DNA from: an uncultured bacterium
Lineage (GTDB): Bacteria > Bacillota > Clostridia > Lachnospirales > Lachnospiraceae
NCBI GenBank assembly: GCA_947381965.1
Contig: CANCXX010000013.1
Location: 1 to 64,000, forward strand
Direction: 5' to 3'
Length of the DNA: 64,000 nucleotides
Shown: piece after piece, positions 1 to 7,528 of the stretch
Numbering within the stretch: the first letter of the stretch is position 1
Layout of the letters: the number at the start of each line of letters is the position of its first letter
Position numbers and translations under genes: made by a program
The notes under the pieces: model-generated
Told to the model about the DNA's origin: nothing
Database searches by the model: none
The model's input: only the letters and a program-made list of their open reading frames with translations

Positions 1-4
1 CATT

Positions 5-259
5 ATGTCACAAAACTACACTCCCGAATTTAAGAAGAAGATTGTCCGCCTCCATATGGAAGAAGGACGAACCTACAAAAGCATCACTGCTGAGTATGGC
101 GTATCCAAAGCCAGCATCTCCAAGTGGTGCAGCGAATTCAGCAAAGAATGCCAGACAGATCCGCAAGCCAAAGAAGATTATAACTCTATGAAGGAGAACC
201 TCCGGTTAAAACGAGAGAATGAAGAATTACGTAAGGAGATTGCATTCCTAAAAAAGTAG
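5..259 (+). CDS. IS3-family transposase OrfA (helix-turn-helix subunit)
   Basis: This 84-residue protein is the DNA-binding part of an IS3 transposase. Residues 1-50 form a helix-turn-helix (motif YGVSKASISKW), followed by a leucine/glutamate-rich coiled coil that ends in AFLKK. The frame stops at a TAG directly after an A6G run (250-256). The -1 frame continues as VAAFFAKEID and stops at 286-288, which looks like the normal end of OrfA in this IS group. One base therefore seems to be missing at the A/G run, or the run is a slippery site. The copy may be inactive. Confidence 0.85.
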   Translation: MSQNYTPEFKKKIVRLHMEEGRTYKSITAEYGVSKASISKWCSEFSKECQTDPQAKEDYNSMKENLRLKRENEELRKEIAFLKK

Positions 260-1148
260 CGGCATTCTTTGCGAAGGAAATCGATTAGAGGCTTATCGAT
301 TCATCGACCAACATTATGAGGATTTCGGCATCCGCTGGCTGTTACGGCGGCTGAAGCTCTGCCCGAATGCCTACTATAACTACCGGAAACACCGGAAGGC
401 GGATTATTACGCCCAAAAAGCAGAAGTCCGGGGAAAGATCGATGAGATCTACCACAAGCACAACGGTGTTGACGGCTACCGCAGTATGACGGCTTATTTG
501 GGCCGCGAAGGATACCACTACAGCACCACAACCATCCATAAATATATGAATACTGAGATGGGTCTGTATTCCATCGTCCGCCCTAAGAAGCCAGGGACAA
601 AGCCGGGAAAGCCACATAAAATATTCGAGAACAAGCTGAAGCAGGATTTCCATGCGAACAAGCCAAATCAAAAGTGGTGTACGGATTTCACATACCTGTT
701 CCTGAAAAACGGGGAAGTCCGTTATAACTGCACCATCATAGACCTCCATGACCGCAGTGTGATCGCCAGCATAACAGACCGGCATATCACCAGCGACCTG
801 GCAATCCGCACCCTGCGGAAGGCATTAGCTGACCAGCATCCGGCAAAGGGCGGCCTGATCCTGCACAGTGACCAGGGGAGTCAGTATACATCAAAGGCAT
901 TCATAGAGCTCTGCGAATCGCTCCATGTGGCTCAGAGCATGAGCAAGGCCGGATACCCATACGACAATGCGCCGATGGAGAGGTATTTCAATACCCTGAA
1001 AAATGAATGCACCAACCTCTATGAATTTCGGACGGAGGAGGAACTGTACCAGACCGTGGAGGAATTTGCTTATACCACTTACAACCATGTACGCCCGCAT
1101 AGCTATAACGGCTACCGCACACCATATCAGGCGCGGACGACAGCATAA
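252..1148 (+). CDS. IS3-family transposase OrfB (DDE integrase), joined to orfA only by frameshift
   Basis: This is the catalytic half of an IS3 transposase with an rve integrase core. The frame is open from 252 with no convincing start codon of its own. Recognisable OrfB sequence begins near 288 (LEAYRFIDQH). The three acidic residues sit in WCTDFTYLF, LILHSDQGSQY and DNAPMERYFNTLKNE, and the tail YNGYRTPYQAR is typical of the family. OrfB lies in a different frame from both OrfA and its -1 extension. A single -1 slip at 250-256 would therefore not produce the OrfAB fusion, so the element may be a damaged copy although the DDE residues are intact. Confidence 0.75.
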   Translation, partial: KSSGILCEGNRLEAYRFIDQHYEDFGIRWLLRRLKLCPNAYYNYRKHRKADYYAQKAEVRGKIDEIYHKHNGVDGYRSMTAYLGREGYHYSTTTIHKYMNTEMGLYSIVRPKKPGTKPGKPHKIFENKLKQDFHANKPNQKWCTDFTYLFLKNGEVRYNCTIIDLHDRSVIASITDRHITSDLAIRTLRKALADQHPAKGGLILHSDQGSQYTSKAFIELCESLHVAQSMSKAGYPYDNAPMERYFNTLKNECTNLYEFRTEEELYQTVEEFAYTTYNHVRPHSYNGYRTPYQARTTA

Positions 1149-1339
1149 GGAGAGGCGGGAGAATGCCTGCGGATTGGATTGCTTGATAATCCAAAATCGG
1201 AGATGGCATGTTTTGTCAATGGCATGGCCGCACAGCGGTGCGTAGCACCATTGGCAAAAGCTGACAGCTCCGATAGACTCCAAGCAGCAATCTAAAAGAT
1301 TTTTAGCCACAAGTGTTACAAAAAGGCTTGACCACTACA

Positions 1340-1663
1340 TTCCCGCTCATTATCCCATACATTCCATCCAAGTTCAGCCAAAAGCTCGGCATCATTGACA
1401 GCAAAAGGAACATCCGTAAGACTGGTTTTAATTTTGAGTTTGGCAGTGACTGCCAGAGACAGCAGGATATCGAGAGGAATATGGTGGTTGTCTCTTCGTT
1501 TATCAGGAAGTACTTTAGAAAGCATGTCAATCAGCCCATGTTTTTTCATAGTAAGAACGATATCATCAATCAGATTTGGAAAAGCCATGTCAGCGGCATC
1601 AATATTTCCAGAGCGAATCGCCTGATATACCTTTTCTTTATCTTTGCTGCAAAGCTGAATCAT
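1340..1663 (-). pseudogene. N-terminal remnant of another transposase, cut by the IS3 element
   Basis: About 108 residues are read on the minus strand from an ATG at 1663, preceded by a good GGAGG ribosome binding site. The sequence (KHGLIDMLSKVLPDKRRDNHHIP, here quoted in part, then AELGWNVWDNERE) resembles the start of transposases common in Lachnospiraceae. The frame then enters the IS3 terminus and ends within a few codons. The catalytic part is absent, so this is a fragment. The family call rests on recognition of the N-terminus only. Confidence 0.6.
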
Positions 1664-1763
1664 AATTTAGTGCCTCCTCTATTTGTATAAAAAATCACAA
1701 ATACTATAGCAGATTTTGGCTGCTGTGTCCAAAAGACTTTTTGAAGTTGTTTTCAAAATACTG

Positions 1764-1818
1764 TTGATGAAAAAGAGTCTGGCATGATATAATATAAAAT
1801 CGTGTTGGACTCTTTTTC
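1764..1818 (+). promoter_or_regulatory. Promoter within an 11-bp inverted repeat, upstream of the integrase
   Basis: The perfect inverted repeat GAAAAAGAGTC (1769-1779) / GACTCTTTTTC (1808-1818) brackets a TATAAT-like -10 at about 1789-1794, with TTGATG about 18 bp upstream. The dyad over a promoter suggests an operator, but the repeat could also be the old outer end of the truncated transposase element next door. Confidence 0.45.
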
Positions 1819-1878
1819 AAAGCAGTAGGATTGTTTGTGAAGAATAACACCTGTTGTTTATTGAAAGGAGTTTATGTC

Positions 1879-3060
1879 ATGGGAAAAAACTTAAAAGGCA
1901 GAGAATGTGGAAAGGGTATCTGCCAGAGAAAAGACGGAAAATATTCGGCACGCTATTGTGCCAAAGATGGTAGCCGCCGTGAAAAACATTTTGCAACGCT
2001 GCCGGAAGCAAGAAACTGGCTTGCCGATGCACAGTATGAAGACAAACATAATACGGTAATCGTGGCATCTGATGTTACAGTAAATGAGTGGTTTGACTAT
2101 TGGATGGAAAACCTTATTTGCGGACTGGCCCCTAATACCAGACGTAATTACAGGGAGCGATATGTGCAGAATATCCAGCCTGTCATCGGAAGCATGCTGA
2201 TGGCAGACGTAAAGCCGATGCATTGCAAGGTGGTTTTGAACCGCATGGAAGCGGACTATGCCGGTTCCACGATCAAGCAGACTTACATTGCAATGGAAAC
2301 TATGTTTCGTTCCGCTGTGAGTAATGATATTATTTCCAAGCATCCGATGGACGGCGTCAGGTATACGAAACCTGTCCGCGCGGTTAGCGATATCCATTTC
2401 CTTACGGTGGAGGAACAGAATAAGTTCCTTGAAGCGGCAAAACGTTCTCACAATTACCGCCAATATGCGCTGTTGTTGGAAACGGGTTTGCGGACATCGG
2501 AGATGATCGGGCTTACATGGGATTCTATCAATTGGAAGAAACATACCCTGACTGTCAGCAAAACGTTGGAATACAGGCATCAGACACATATATGGAGGGC
2601 GGGACCACCCAAGACGGCTCACAGTTACCGTACGATCCCTTTAACAGACAGGGCATATCAGATTCTGAAAGACTGTTATGAGGAACGAAACTCCAGAAAG
2701 GAAGCGGAAACGTTATCCGGTGTTCTGGAATACATGGACAGGCGGACAGGCGAGACAAAATTTCTCGTTATGAGGGATCTGGTTTTTATCAATTTTCGGA
2801 CAGGGGAGCCGGCAAAGAACAGTTCCTATGATACGCACTTGTATAAGCTGTGTGATGAGGCGGGAATCAGGAGGTTTTGTATGCACGCGCTTCGGCATAC
2901 TTACGCTACCAGAGCAATCGAAGCCGGGATGCAGCCGAAAGTGCTGCAGCAGCTACTCGGACATGCGAGCATCAAAACCACGATGGAGCGGTATGTGCAT
3001 GTCACGGATGACTCGTTGACGCAGGCTGTCCGTCAGTTTGAACAGAACCGTGTCGTATAA
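1879..3060 (+). CDS. Tyrosine recombinase / phage-type integrase
   Basis: This 393-residue site-specific recombinase belongs to the lambda-integrase family. The start at 1879 ([13 protein letters not shown]) is preferred because AAAGGAG lies 8 bp upstream; the frame is open further upstream but has no ribosome binding site there. An N-terminal AP2-like arm-binding domain ([19 protein letters not shown]) is followed by a SAM-like core-binding domain and the catalytic domain. Catalytic residues are R205 (TGLRTSEM), H336-x-x-R339 ([10 protein letters not shown]), H362 ([10 protein letters not shown]) and Y372 (MERYVHV). No other phage or ICE gene is nearby, so it is probably a leftover of an integrated element. 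TGGTGCGG is repeated at 3096-3103 and 3107-3114 just behind the stop. Confidence 0.88.
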   Translation: MGKNLKGRECGKGICQRKDGKYSARYCAKDGSRREKHFATLPEARNWLADAQYEDKHNTVIVASDVTVNEWFDYWMENLICGLAPNTRRNYRERYVQNIQPVIGSMLMADVKPMHCKVVLNRMEADYAGSTIKQTYIAMETMFRSAVSNDIISKHPMDGVRYTKPVRAVSDIHFLTVEEQNKFLEAAKRSHNYRQYALLLETGLRTSEMIGLTWDSINWKKHTLTVSKTLEYRHQTHIWRAGPPKTAHSYRTIPLTDRAYQILKDCYEERNSRKEAETLSGVLEYMDRRTGETKFLVMRDLVFINFRTGEPAKNSSYDTHLYKLCDEAGIRRFCMHALRHTYATRAIEAGMQPKVLQQLLGHASIKTTMERYVHVTDDSLTQAVRQFEQNRVV

Positions 3061-3177
3061 AACACCATGTGTTATTACATATTTTAATGGTAAAATGGTG
3101 CGGAATTGGTGCGGTGAGAAACGGAGAAATTCAGAAAACGCATAAAATCAAGGTTTTTAAGGAGGATATAGATTAAA

Positions 3178-4275
3178 ATGAAACTCGGAATCGTTGGCTT
3201 GCCAAACGTAGGAAAAAGCACTTTATTTAACTCATTAACAAAGGCAGGCGCCGAATCTGCCAATTACCCATTTTGTACCATTGATCCCAATGTTGGCGTA
3301 GTGGCAGTACCGGACGAGCGTTTAAAGCTTTTAGGAGATATGTATCATTCAAAAAAAGTTACGCCGGCGGTAATAGAGTTTGTGGATATTGCAGGGTTGG
3401 TAAAGGGAGCCTCTAAAGGAGAAGGTCTGGGCAACCAGTTTTTGAGCAATATTAGAGAAGTGGACGCAGTGGTTCATGTGGTCCGTTGTTTTGAAGATGA
3501 AAATGTGGTTCATGTGGATGGAAGCGTTAATCCCTTGCGGGATATTGAAACCATTGATTTGGAGCTGATATTTGCGGATCTTGAAGTATTGGAACGGAGA
3601 ATTGCCAAAACCGGAAAGGCAGCCCGGATGGACAAAACCCTTGCAAAGGAAGCCGCCCTTTTAGAGGCGCTGAAAGCGCATCTGGAGGAAGGGAAGCCTG
3701 CCAGAAATTATAAGACGGAAGATGAAGATGAACAGGCGCTTCTTGGCTCTTATAATCTGCTGACATATAAGCCGGTGATTTTTGCCGCAAATGTGGGGGA
3801 AGAGGATCTGGGAAATGATGGGGCAGACAACGAAGGTGTAAAACAGGTGCGTAAATTTGCATCTGGAAACGGCAGTGAGGTATTTGTAATCTGTGCTCAG
3901 ATTGAACAGGAAATTTCAGAGCTGGATGAAGAAGAAAAGGAAATGTTTCTTGAGGATCTGGGGCTTAAGGAATCAGGTCTTGAAAAGCTAATTAAAGCCA
4001 GTTACCATATTTTGGGGTTGCATAGTTTTCTGACGGCAGGGGAAGATGAGACAAGGGCATGGACAATTAAACTGGGAACAAAAGCGCCCCAGGCGGCAGG
4101 AAAGATACATACCGACTTTGAAAGGGGATTTATCAAGGCAGAGGTGGTAAATTATAAAGATCTGCTTGAACAGGGATCTTTAGCGGCAGCAAGAGAAAAG
4201 GGACTGGTGGGTATGGAAGGAAAGGATTATGTGGTAAAGGATGGTGATGTAATCCTGTTCCGGTTTAATGTATAA
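3178..4275 (+). CDS. ychF: Redox-regulated ATPase YchF (Obg-family nucleotide-binding protein)
   Basis: This 365-residue protein has the normal YchF/OLA1 length. The G1 loop GLPNVGKST is at residues 6-14 and the G3 region [19 protein letters not shown] follows; a coiled-coil insertion sits mid-protein and a C-terminal TGS domain ends in [13 protein letters not shown]. YchF proteins bind ribosomes and hydrolyse ATP rather than GTP, with a stress-response role in the cytosol. The start has a strong AAGGAGG 9-15 bases upstream. lgt follows after 45 bases. Confidence 0.95.
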   Translation: MKLGIVGLPNVGKSTLFNSLTKAGAESANYPFCTIDPNVGVVAVPDERLKLLGDMYHSKKVTPAVIEFVDIAGLVKGASKGEGLGNQFLSNIREVDAVVHVVRCFEDENVVHVDGSVNPLRDIETIDLELIFADLEVLERRIAKTGKAARMDKTLAKEAALLEALKAHLEEGKPARNYKTEDEDEQALLGSYNLLTYKPVIFAANVGEEDLGNDGADNEGVKQVRKFASGNGSEVFVICAQIEQEISELDEEEKEMFLEDLGLKESGLEKLIKASYHILGLHSFLTAGEDETRAWTIKLGTKAPQAAGKIHTDFERGFIKAEVVNYKDLLEQGSLAAAREKGLVGMEGKDYVVKDGDVILFRFNV

Positions 4276-4320
4276 AATCAGAGATCTTGCTGCAGAACCT
4301 GTAATATGCGGAGGAATGAA

Positions 4321-5181
4321 ATGGATTTAATGGATATTGGGTTTCCCAATCTGGGCATTTATCTGAAAAATGTACCTAAAAGTTTCAGTATATTTGGTTT
4401 TGAAATTGCTTTATATGGGGCAATTATAGGAATAGGCGTTGTTGCTGGAATACTGATGGCGGCAAAAGTTGCGGAAAAATCAGGACAGGATCCGGACTTG
4501 TACTGGGAATTTTCAATTTATGCAGTGATATTCTCCATTATTGGGGCAAGGATTTACTATGTAATTTTTGCATGGGACCAGTATAAAAATAATATTTTAG
4601 CTGTTTTTAATATCCGGCAGGGAGGGCTTGCAATTTATGGCGGTGTGATAGCGGCGTTTACCACCTTGTTTGTGTTCGCCCGAATTAAAAAGCAAAACGC
4701 ATTATTAATGGCGGATACAGGGGTAACAGGGCTGATTTTGGGGCAGGTAATCGGCAGGTGGGGAAATTTTACGAACAGAGAAGTCTTTGGGGAATATACG
4801 GACAATTTGTTTGCAATGAGGCTTCCTGAAGCAATGGTGCGCAGCAGCGATATATCGGAATCAATTGCAGCCCATATGACAGAGGGCATTAATTATATTC
4901 AGGTACATCCCACATTTTTATATGAAAGTCTATGGAATCTGGGAATATTAATTTTCATGCTGTTGTATTGGAGATATAAAAAATTTGAAGGTGAGATTGC
5001 TCTTTTATATTTGGGCGGTTATGGATTGGGAAGATTTTGGATAGAGGGTATAAGAACAGACCAGCTTTACATTCCGGGAACGCAGGTTCCGGTATCCCAG
5101 GTACTTGCTATTGTATTGTTTGTGGGAGCTGTAATCTGTGATATTGTGGTGAGAAGAAAGAAAAAAGAAAAAAAAGACTGA
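4321..5181 (+). CDS. lgt: Prolipoprotein diacylglyceryl transferase Lgt
   Basis: Lgt transfers diacylglycerol from phosphatidylglycerol to the lipobox cysteine of prolipoproteins in the cytoplasmic membrane. The 286-residue protein has about seven hydrophobic segments and the Lgt signature GRWGNFTNREVFGE. HPTFLYESLWN and a GRFWIEGIRTDQL motif follow near the C-terminus. The start at 4321 is chosen because GGAGG (4310-4314) lies just upstream; the in-frame ATG at 4306 precedes that Shine-Dalgarno sequence. Its substrates in this window include several LxxC lipoproteins (12850, 40537, 46839 and 54953). A poly-lysine C-terminus ends the protein. Confidence 0.95.
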   Translation: MDLMDIGFPNLGIYLKNVPKSFSIFGFEIALYGAIIGIGVVAGILMAAKVAEKSGQDPDLYWEFSIYAVIFSIIGARIYYVIFAWDQYKNNILAVFNIRQGGLAIYGGVIAAFTTLFVFARIKKQNALLMADTGVTGLILGQVIGRWGNFTNREVFGEYTDNLFAMRLPEAMVRSSDISESIAAHMTEGINYIQVHPTFLYESLWNLGILIFMLLYWRYKKFEGEIALLYLGGYGLGRFWIEGIRTDQLYIPGTQVPVSQVLAIVLFVGAVICDIVVRRKKKEKKD

Positions 5182-5286
5182 TAAAAAAGTTTTATTAATT
5201 TTTCGCGGGAGGCAAATCAATATCTGGTGTCTAAATAGTTGTATTTATACCAGATATATGAAAAAAATGAAAAAAATGGGCATTTT

Positions 5287-5320
5287 AACGTCATGCAGTG
5301 CAATGCATGACGTTTTTTTT
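5287..5320 (+). terminator. Rho-independent terminator after lgt
   Basis: Perfect 11-bp stem AACGTCATGCA / TGCATGACGTT with a six-base loop, followed by a run of T. It separates lgt from the dcw cluster promoter. Confidence 0.9.
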
Positions 5321-5323
5321 GGC

Positions 5324-5352
5324 TTGCACTGATATTTGAATTGAGTTAAAAT
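5324..5352 (+). promoter_or_regulatory. Sigma-A type promoter of the mraZ operon
   Basis: The -35 TTGCAC (5324-5329) and the -10 TAAAAT (5347-5352) are separated by exactly 17 bp. The expected start point, near 5359, falls at the beginning of the GTGG repeats that follow. Confidence 0.65.
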
Positions 5353-5359
5353 AATTCTA

Positions 5360-5410
5360 CGAGTGGTGGAAAGTGGTAGAAAGTGATAAATATGTGGGGT
5401 AAAGTGGAGG
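5360..5410 (+). promoter_or_regulatory. MraZ operator: tandem AAAGTGG-like boxes
   Basis: Five units of 10-11 bp are phased in a row: GAGTGGTGG, AAAGTGGTAG, AAAGTGATAA, ATGTGGGGT and AAAGTGGAGG. MraZ of other bacteria binds direct repeats of this kind ahead of its own operon and represses it. The boxes cover the predicted transcription start. The identity of the repeats is seen in the sequence; the binding is inferred. Confidence 0.75.
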
Positions 5411-5541
5411 AAAAAAATAAACCAATCTTCACATGTATCAGACTATGTCTGTGGCCTGCATGAATCTGACATTATGAACCGCTGGAAGAGTAAAGGCAGG
5501 ATAAGCCATCCGCAACAGGATGCCTGGAATGGGTGATGCGT

Positions 5542-5973
5542 ATGTTTATGGGAGAATACAACCATACCATAGATGCCAAGGGCAGGCTGATCATTCCTTC
5601 CAAGTTCCGCGAGGTATTAGGCGATGAATTTGTGGTAACGAAAGGAATGGACGGCTGTCTGTTTGTGTTTGACAATCCTGAGTGGCAGGCTTTTGCGCAA
5701 AAACTGCGGGAGCTGCCAGTGATAGATAAAGAAGCAAGACAATTTACACGTTTTTTCTTAGCAGGTGCAGCCAGTGTGGAGGTGGACAAGCAGGGAAGAA
5801 TTCTCCTGCCTGCTGTGCTTCGTGAATTTGCAGACATCACGAAAGACGCGGTGCTTGTGGGTGTAGGAAGCAGGGTGGAAATCTGGAGTAAGGACAGATG
5901 GGAAGGAACTGTGACTTATCAGGATATGGAGGAGATTTCAAAACATATGATAGAGTTGGGAATAGGATTTTGA
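5542..5973 (+). CDS. mraZ: Transcriptional regulator MraZ
   Basis: MraZ is an AbrB-fold DNA-binding protein that controls the dcw cluster. The sequence [20 protein letters not shown] is nearly textbook, with a second SpoVT/AbrB repeat around [18 protein letters not shown]. Length is about 143 residues, as usual. In-frame GTG (5533) and ATG (5536) codons lie slightly upstream; 5542 gives the family N-terminus, but no start has a strong ribosome binding site. The AAAGTGG boxes upstream are its likely operator. rsmH follows after 13 bases in the same operon. Confidence 0.93.
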   Translation: MFMGEYNHTIDAKGRLIIPSKFREVLGDEFVVTKGMDGCLFVFDNPEWQAFAQKLRELPVIDKEARQFTRFFLAGAASVEVDKQGRILLPAVLREFADITKDAVLVGVGSRVEIWSKDRWEGTVTYQDMEEISKHMIELGIGF

Positions 5974-5986
5974 TAAAGGAGTGATT

Positions 5987-6922
5987 ATGGCGTTTGAGCA
6001 CACATCCGTAATGCTTAAGGAGACAATTGAAGGGCTGCATATACAGCCGGAAGGCGTTTATGTGGATGGAACCTTAGGTGGGGGTGGACATGCAAAGGAA
6101 ATTGCCGGAAAGCTTGGAATAAGCGGAAGGCTGATTGGCGTTGACCAGGACGAAGCGGCTGTTGAGGCGGCAGGAGAACGTCTGAAAAGCTTTGGTGAGA
6201 AGGTTACTATCATCAGAAGTAATTACTGCAATACCAAAGAGATATTAACCAGTCTGGGGATTAAAGAAATAGACGGGATGCTGCTTGATTTAGGTGTGTC
6301 TTCCTATCAGCTGGATACAAAAGAGAGGGGATTTTCCTATCGGTTTGATGTGCCCTTAGATATGAGAATGGACCGCAGGCAGAACGTTACGGCAAAAGAT
6401 ATTGTGAATGGTTATGAGGAAAAAGAGCTGTTCCGCATTATCAGAGATTACGGAGAAGATAAGTTCGCAAAAAACATAGCCAGACATATTGTAATGGCAA
6501 GGCAGAAAAAAGAGATAGAAACCACCGGAGAGTTAAATGAAATCATCAGAGCATCCATTCCGGCAAAGATGCGGGCTGTAGGCGGACATCCATCCAAGCG
6601 TACCTTTCAGGCAATACGGATAGAGTGTAACAGGGAGCTTGAAGTTTTGAAGGAATCACTGGATGAACTGATTGATCTGTTAAAACCGGGAGGGAGGCTG
6701 TGCGTTATAACCTTTCATTCTTTGGAGGACCGGATTGTTAAAGCGGCATTCCGGCAGGCAGCCGATCCGTGTATCTGTCCGCCCGGATTTCCGGTATGTG
6801 TCTGTAATAAAGTAAGTAAAGGAAAAGTAATAACCGGCAAACCTATTTTGCCGGATGAAGAGGAACTAAAGAATAATACCAGATCAAAAAGTGCGAAACT
6901 CCGCATTTTTGAGAAGGCATAA
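5987..6922 (+). CDS. rsmH: 16S rRNA (cytosine(1402)-N(4))-methyltransferase RsmH
   Basis: RsmH uses SAM to methylate N4 of C1402 in the ribosomal P site. The 311-residue protein opens with [15 protein letters not shown] and carries the SAM-binding motif [34 protein letters not shown] and the C-terminal motif [12 protein letters not shown] follow, all diagnostic. Start 5987 has AAAGGAG just upstream. It is the second gene of the dcw cluster, as in most Firmicutes. Confidence 0.96.
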   Translation: MAFEHTSVMLKETIEGLHIQPEGVYVDGTLGGGGHAKEIAGKLGISGRLIGVDQDEAAVEAAGERLKSFGEKVTIIRSNYCNTKEILTSLGIKEIDGMLLDLGVSSYQLDTKERGFSYRFDVPLDMRMDRRQNVTAKDIVNGYEEKELFRIIRDYGEDKFAKNIARHIVMARQKKEIETTGELNEIIRASIPAKMRAVGGHPSKRTFQAIRIECNRELEVLKESLDELIDLLKPGGRLCVITFHSLEDRIVKAAFRQAADPCICPPGFPVCVCNKVSKGKVITGKPILPDEEELKNNTRSKSAKLRIFEKA

Positions 6923-6931
6923 GAGCATTAC

Positions 6932-6993
6932 CCTCGCGGTGTCTGGAAGAGAGCCGCGAGGATGTGTTTGTATGGTTCCATCGCGGCCTTTTT
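6932..6993 (+). promoter_or_regulatory. Two mutually exclusive hairpins between rsmH and ftsL
   Basis: CCTCGCGG (6932-6939) pairs perfectly with CCGCGAGG (6954-6961). The same second segment, read as GCCGCGA (6953-6959), also pairs perfectly with TCGCGGC (6981-6987), and that second stem is followed by CTTTTT. The arrangement resembles an antiterminator/terminator pair and might tune readthrough into ftsL and beyond. No ligand or leader peptide was identified. Confidence 0.45.
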
Positions 6994-7033
6994 GCGGCAT
7001 GCAGGGGGATAAATTTAGTTAAGGAGAGTCACT

Positions 7034-7510
7034 ATGGCAGTAAACACCGGCAACAAGAGAAAAACTGCATATGGAAAAAGTGTTTACGTGCAGGGAAATA
7101 CAGCCAGAAAACTGCAGACAGTTCCCTATGAAAGAGAAGAACCTGTAAAGCGGGTAAGCAATAGAACCCGCAAAAACAGAGACAGAGCAAAGCATATGAA
7201 CGTTGCTTCTGTTTTGTCTATGGCAGTGGCGATGGTGGCGGCGGGAATTATTCTTACATGGTATCTGATGCTGCAGTCGGATATTACAAACAGTATTAAG
7301 CGGATTGCTTCGCTGGAAAGCCAGTTAAATGAGCTTAAGCTGGAAAATGATGAAAATTATAGCAGAATAACAAGTAATGTGGACCTGGAGGAAGTAAAGC
7401 GGGTTGCTATTCAGGAGTTGGGAATGCGGTATGCAGAAGAAGGACAGATTATAACATTCAATGGTGAAGGCAGCGATTATGTCAGACAGACAGGAAAGAT
7501 TCCCGATTAA
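7034..7510 (+). CDS. ftsL: Cell division protein FtsL-like (septum formation initiator family)
   Basis: This 158-residue bitopic membrane protein has a basic cytoplasmic N-terminus (residues 1-55) and one membrane helix (ASVLSMAVAMVAAGIILTWY, about 57-77). A coiled coil follows (IKRIASLESQLNELKLEN), ending in VDLEEVKRVAIQELGMRYAE. That architecture and the position between rsmH and ftsI mark it as FtsL, which forms the FtsLBQ/DivIC complex that activates septal peptidoglycan synthesis. FtsL sequences are poorly conserved, so the call leans on synteny. AAGGAG lies 8 bp before the ATG. Confidence 0.85.
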   Translation: MAVNTGNKRKTAYGKSVYVQGNTARKLQTVPYEREEPVKRVSNRTRKNRDRAKHMNVASVLSMAVAMVAAGIILTWYLMLQSDITNSIKRIASLESQLNELKLENDENYSRITSNVDLEEVKRVAIQELGMRYAEEGQIITFNGEGSDYVRQTGKIPD

Positions 7511-7528
7511 GTGTAAGCAGGTGACATT

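Larger units (their letters stand above)
1..1339 (+). mobile_element. IS3-family insertion sequence, left end outside the window
   Basis: The element contains orfA and orfB of an IS3-type transposase. The right end is placed at about 1339, because reading the minus strand from there gives a TG-starting terminus (TGTAGTGGTCAAGCC) exactly where the reading frame of a second, unrelated transposase breaks off. The left end lies before base 1. Bases 1149-1339 are the non-coding right arm and hold an imperfect inverted repeat (around 1212-1260) but no gene. The end position is inferred and was not checked against a second copy. Confidence 0.7.

Noticed and set aside
342-785. Long minus-strand frames opposite the IS3 orfB
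   Set aside because: They are shadows of the DDE transposase, with no family resemblance and no ribosome binding site.
1212-1260. Imperfect inverted repeat TTTTGTCAATGG / CCATTGGCAAAAG as the IS3 right terminus
   Set aside because: Both arms lie inside the element; the break in the flanking transposase frame places the end near 1339.
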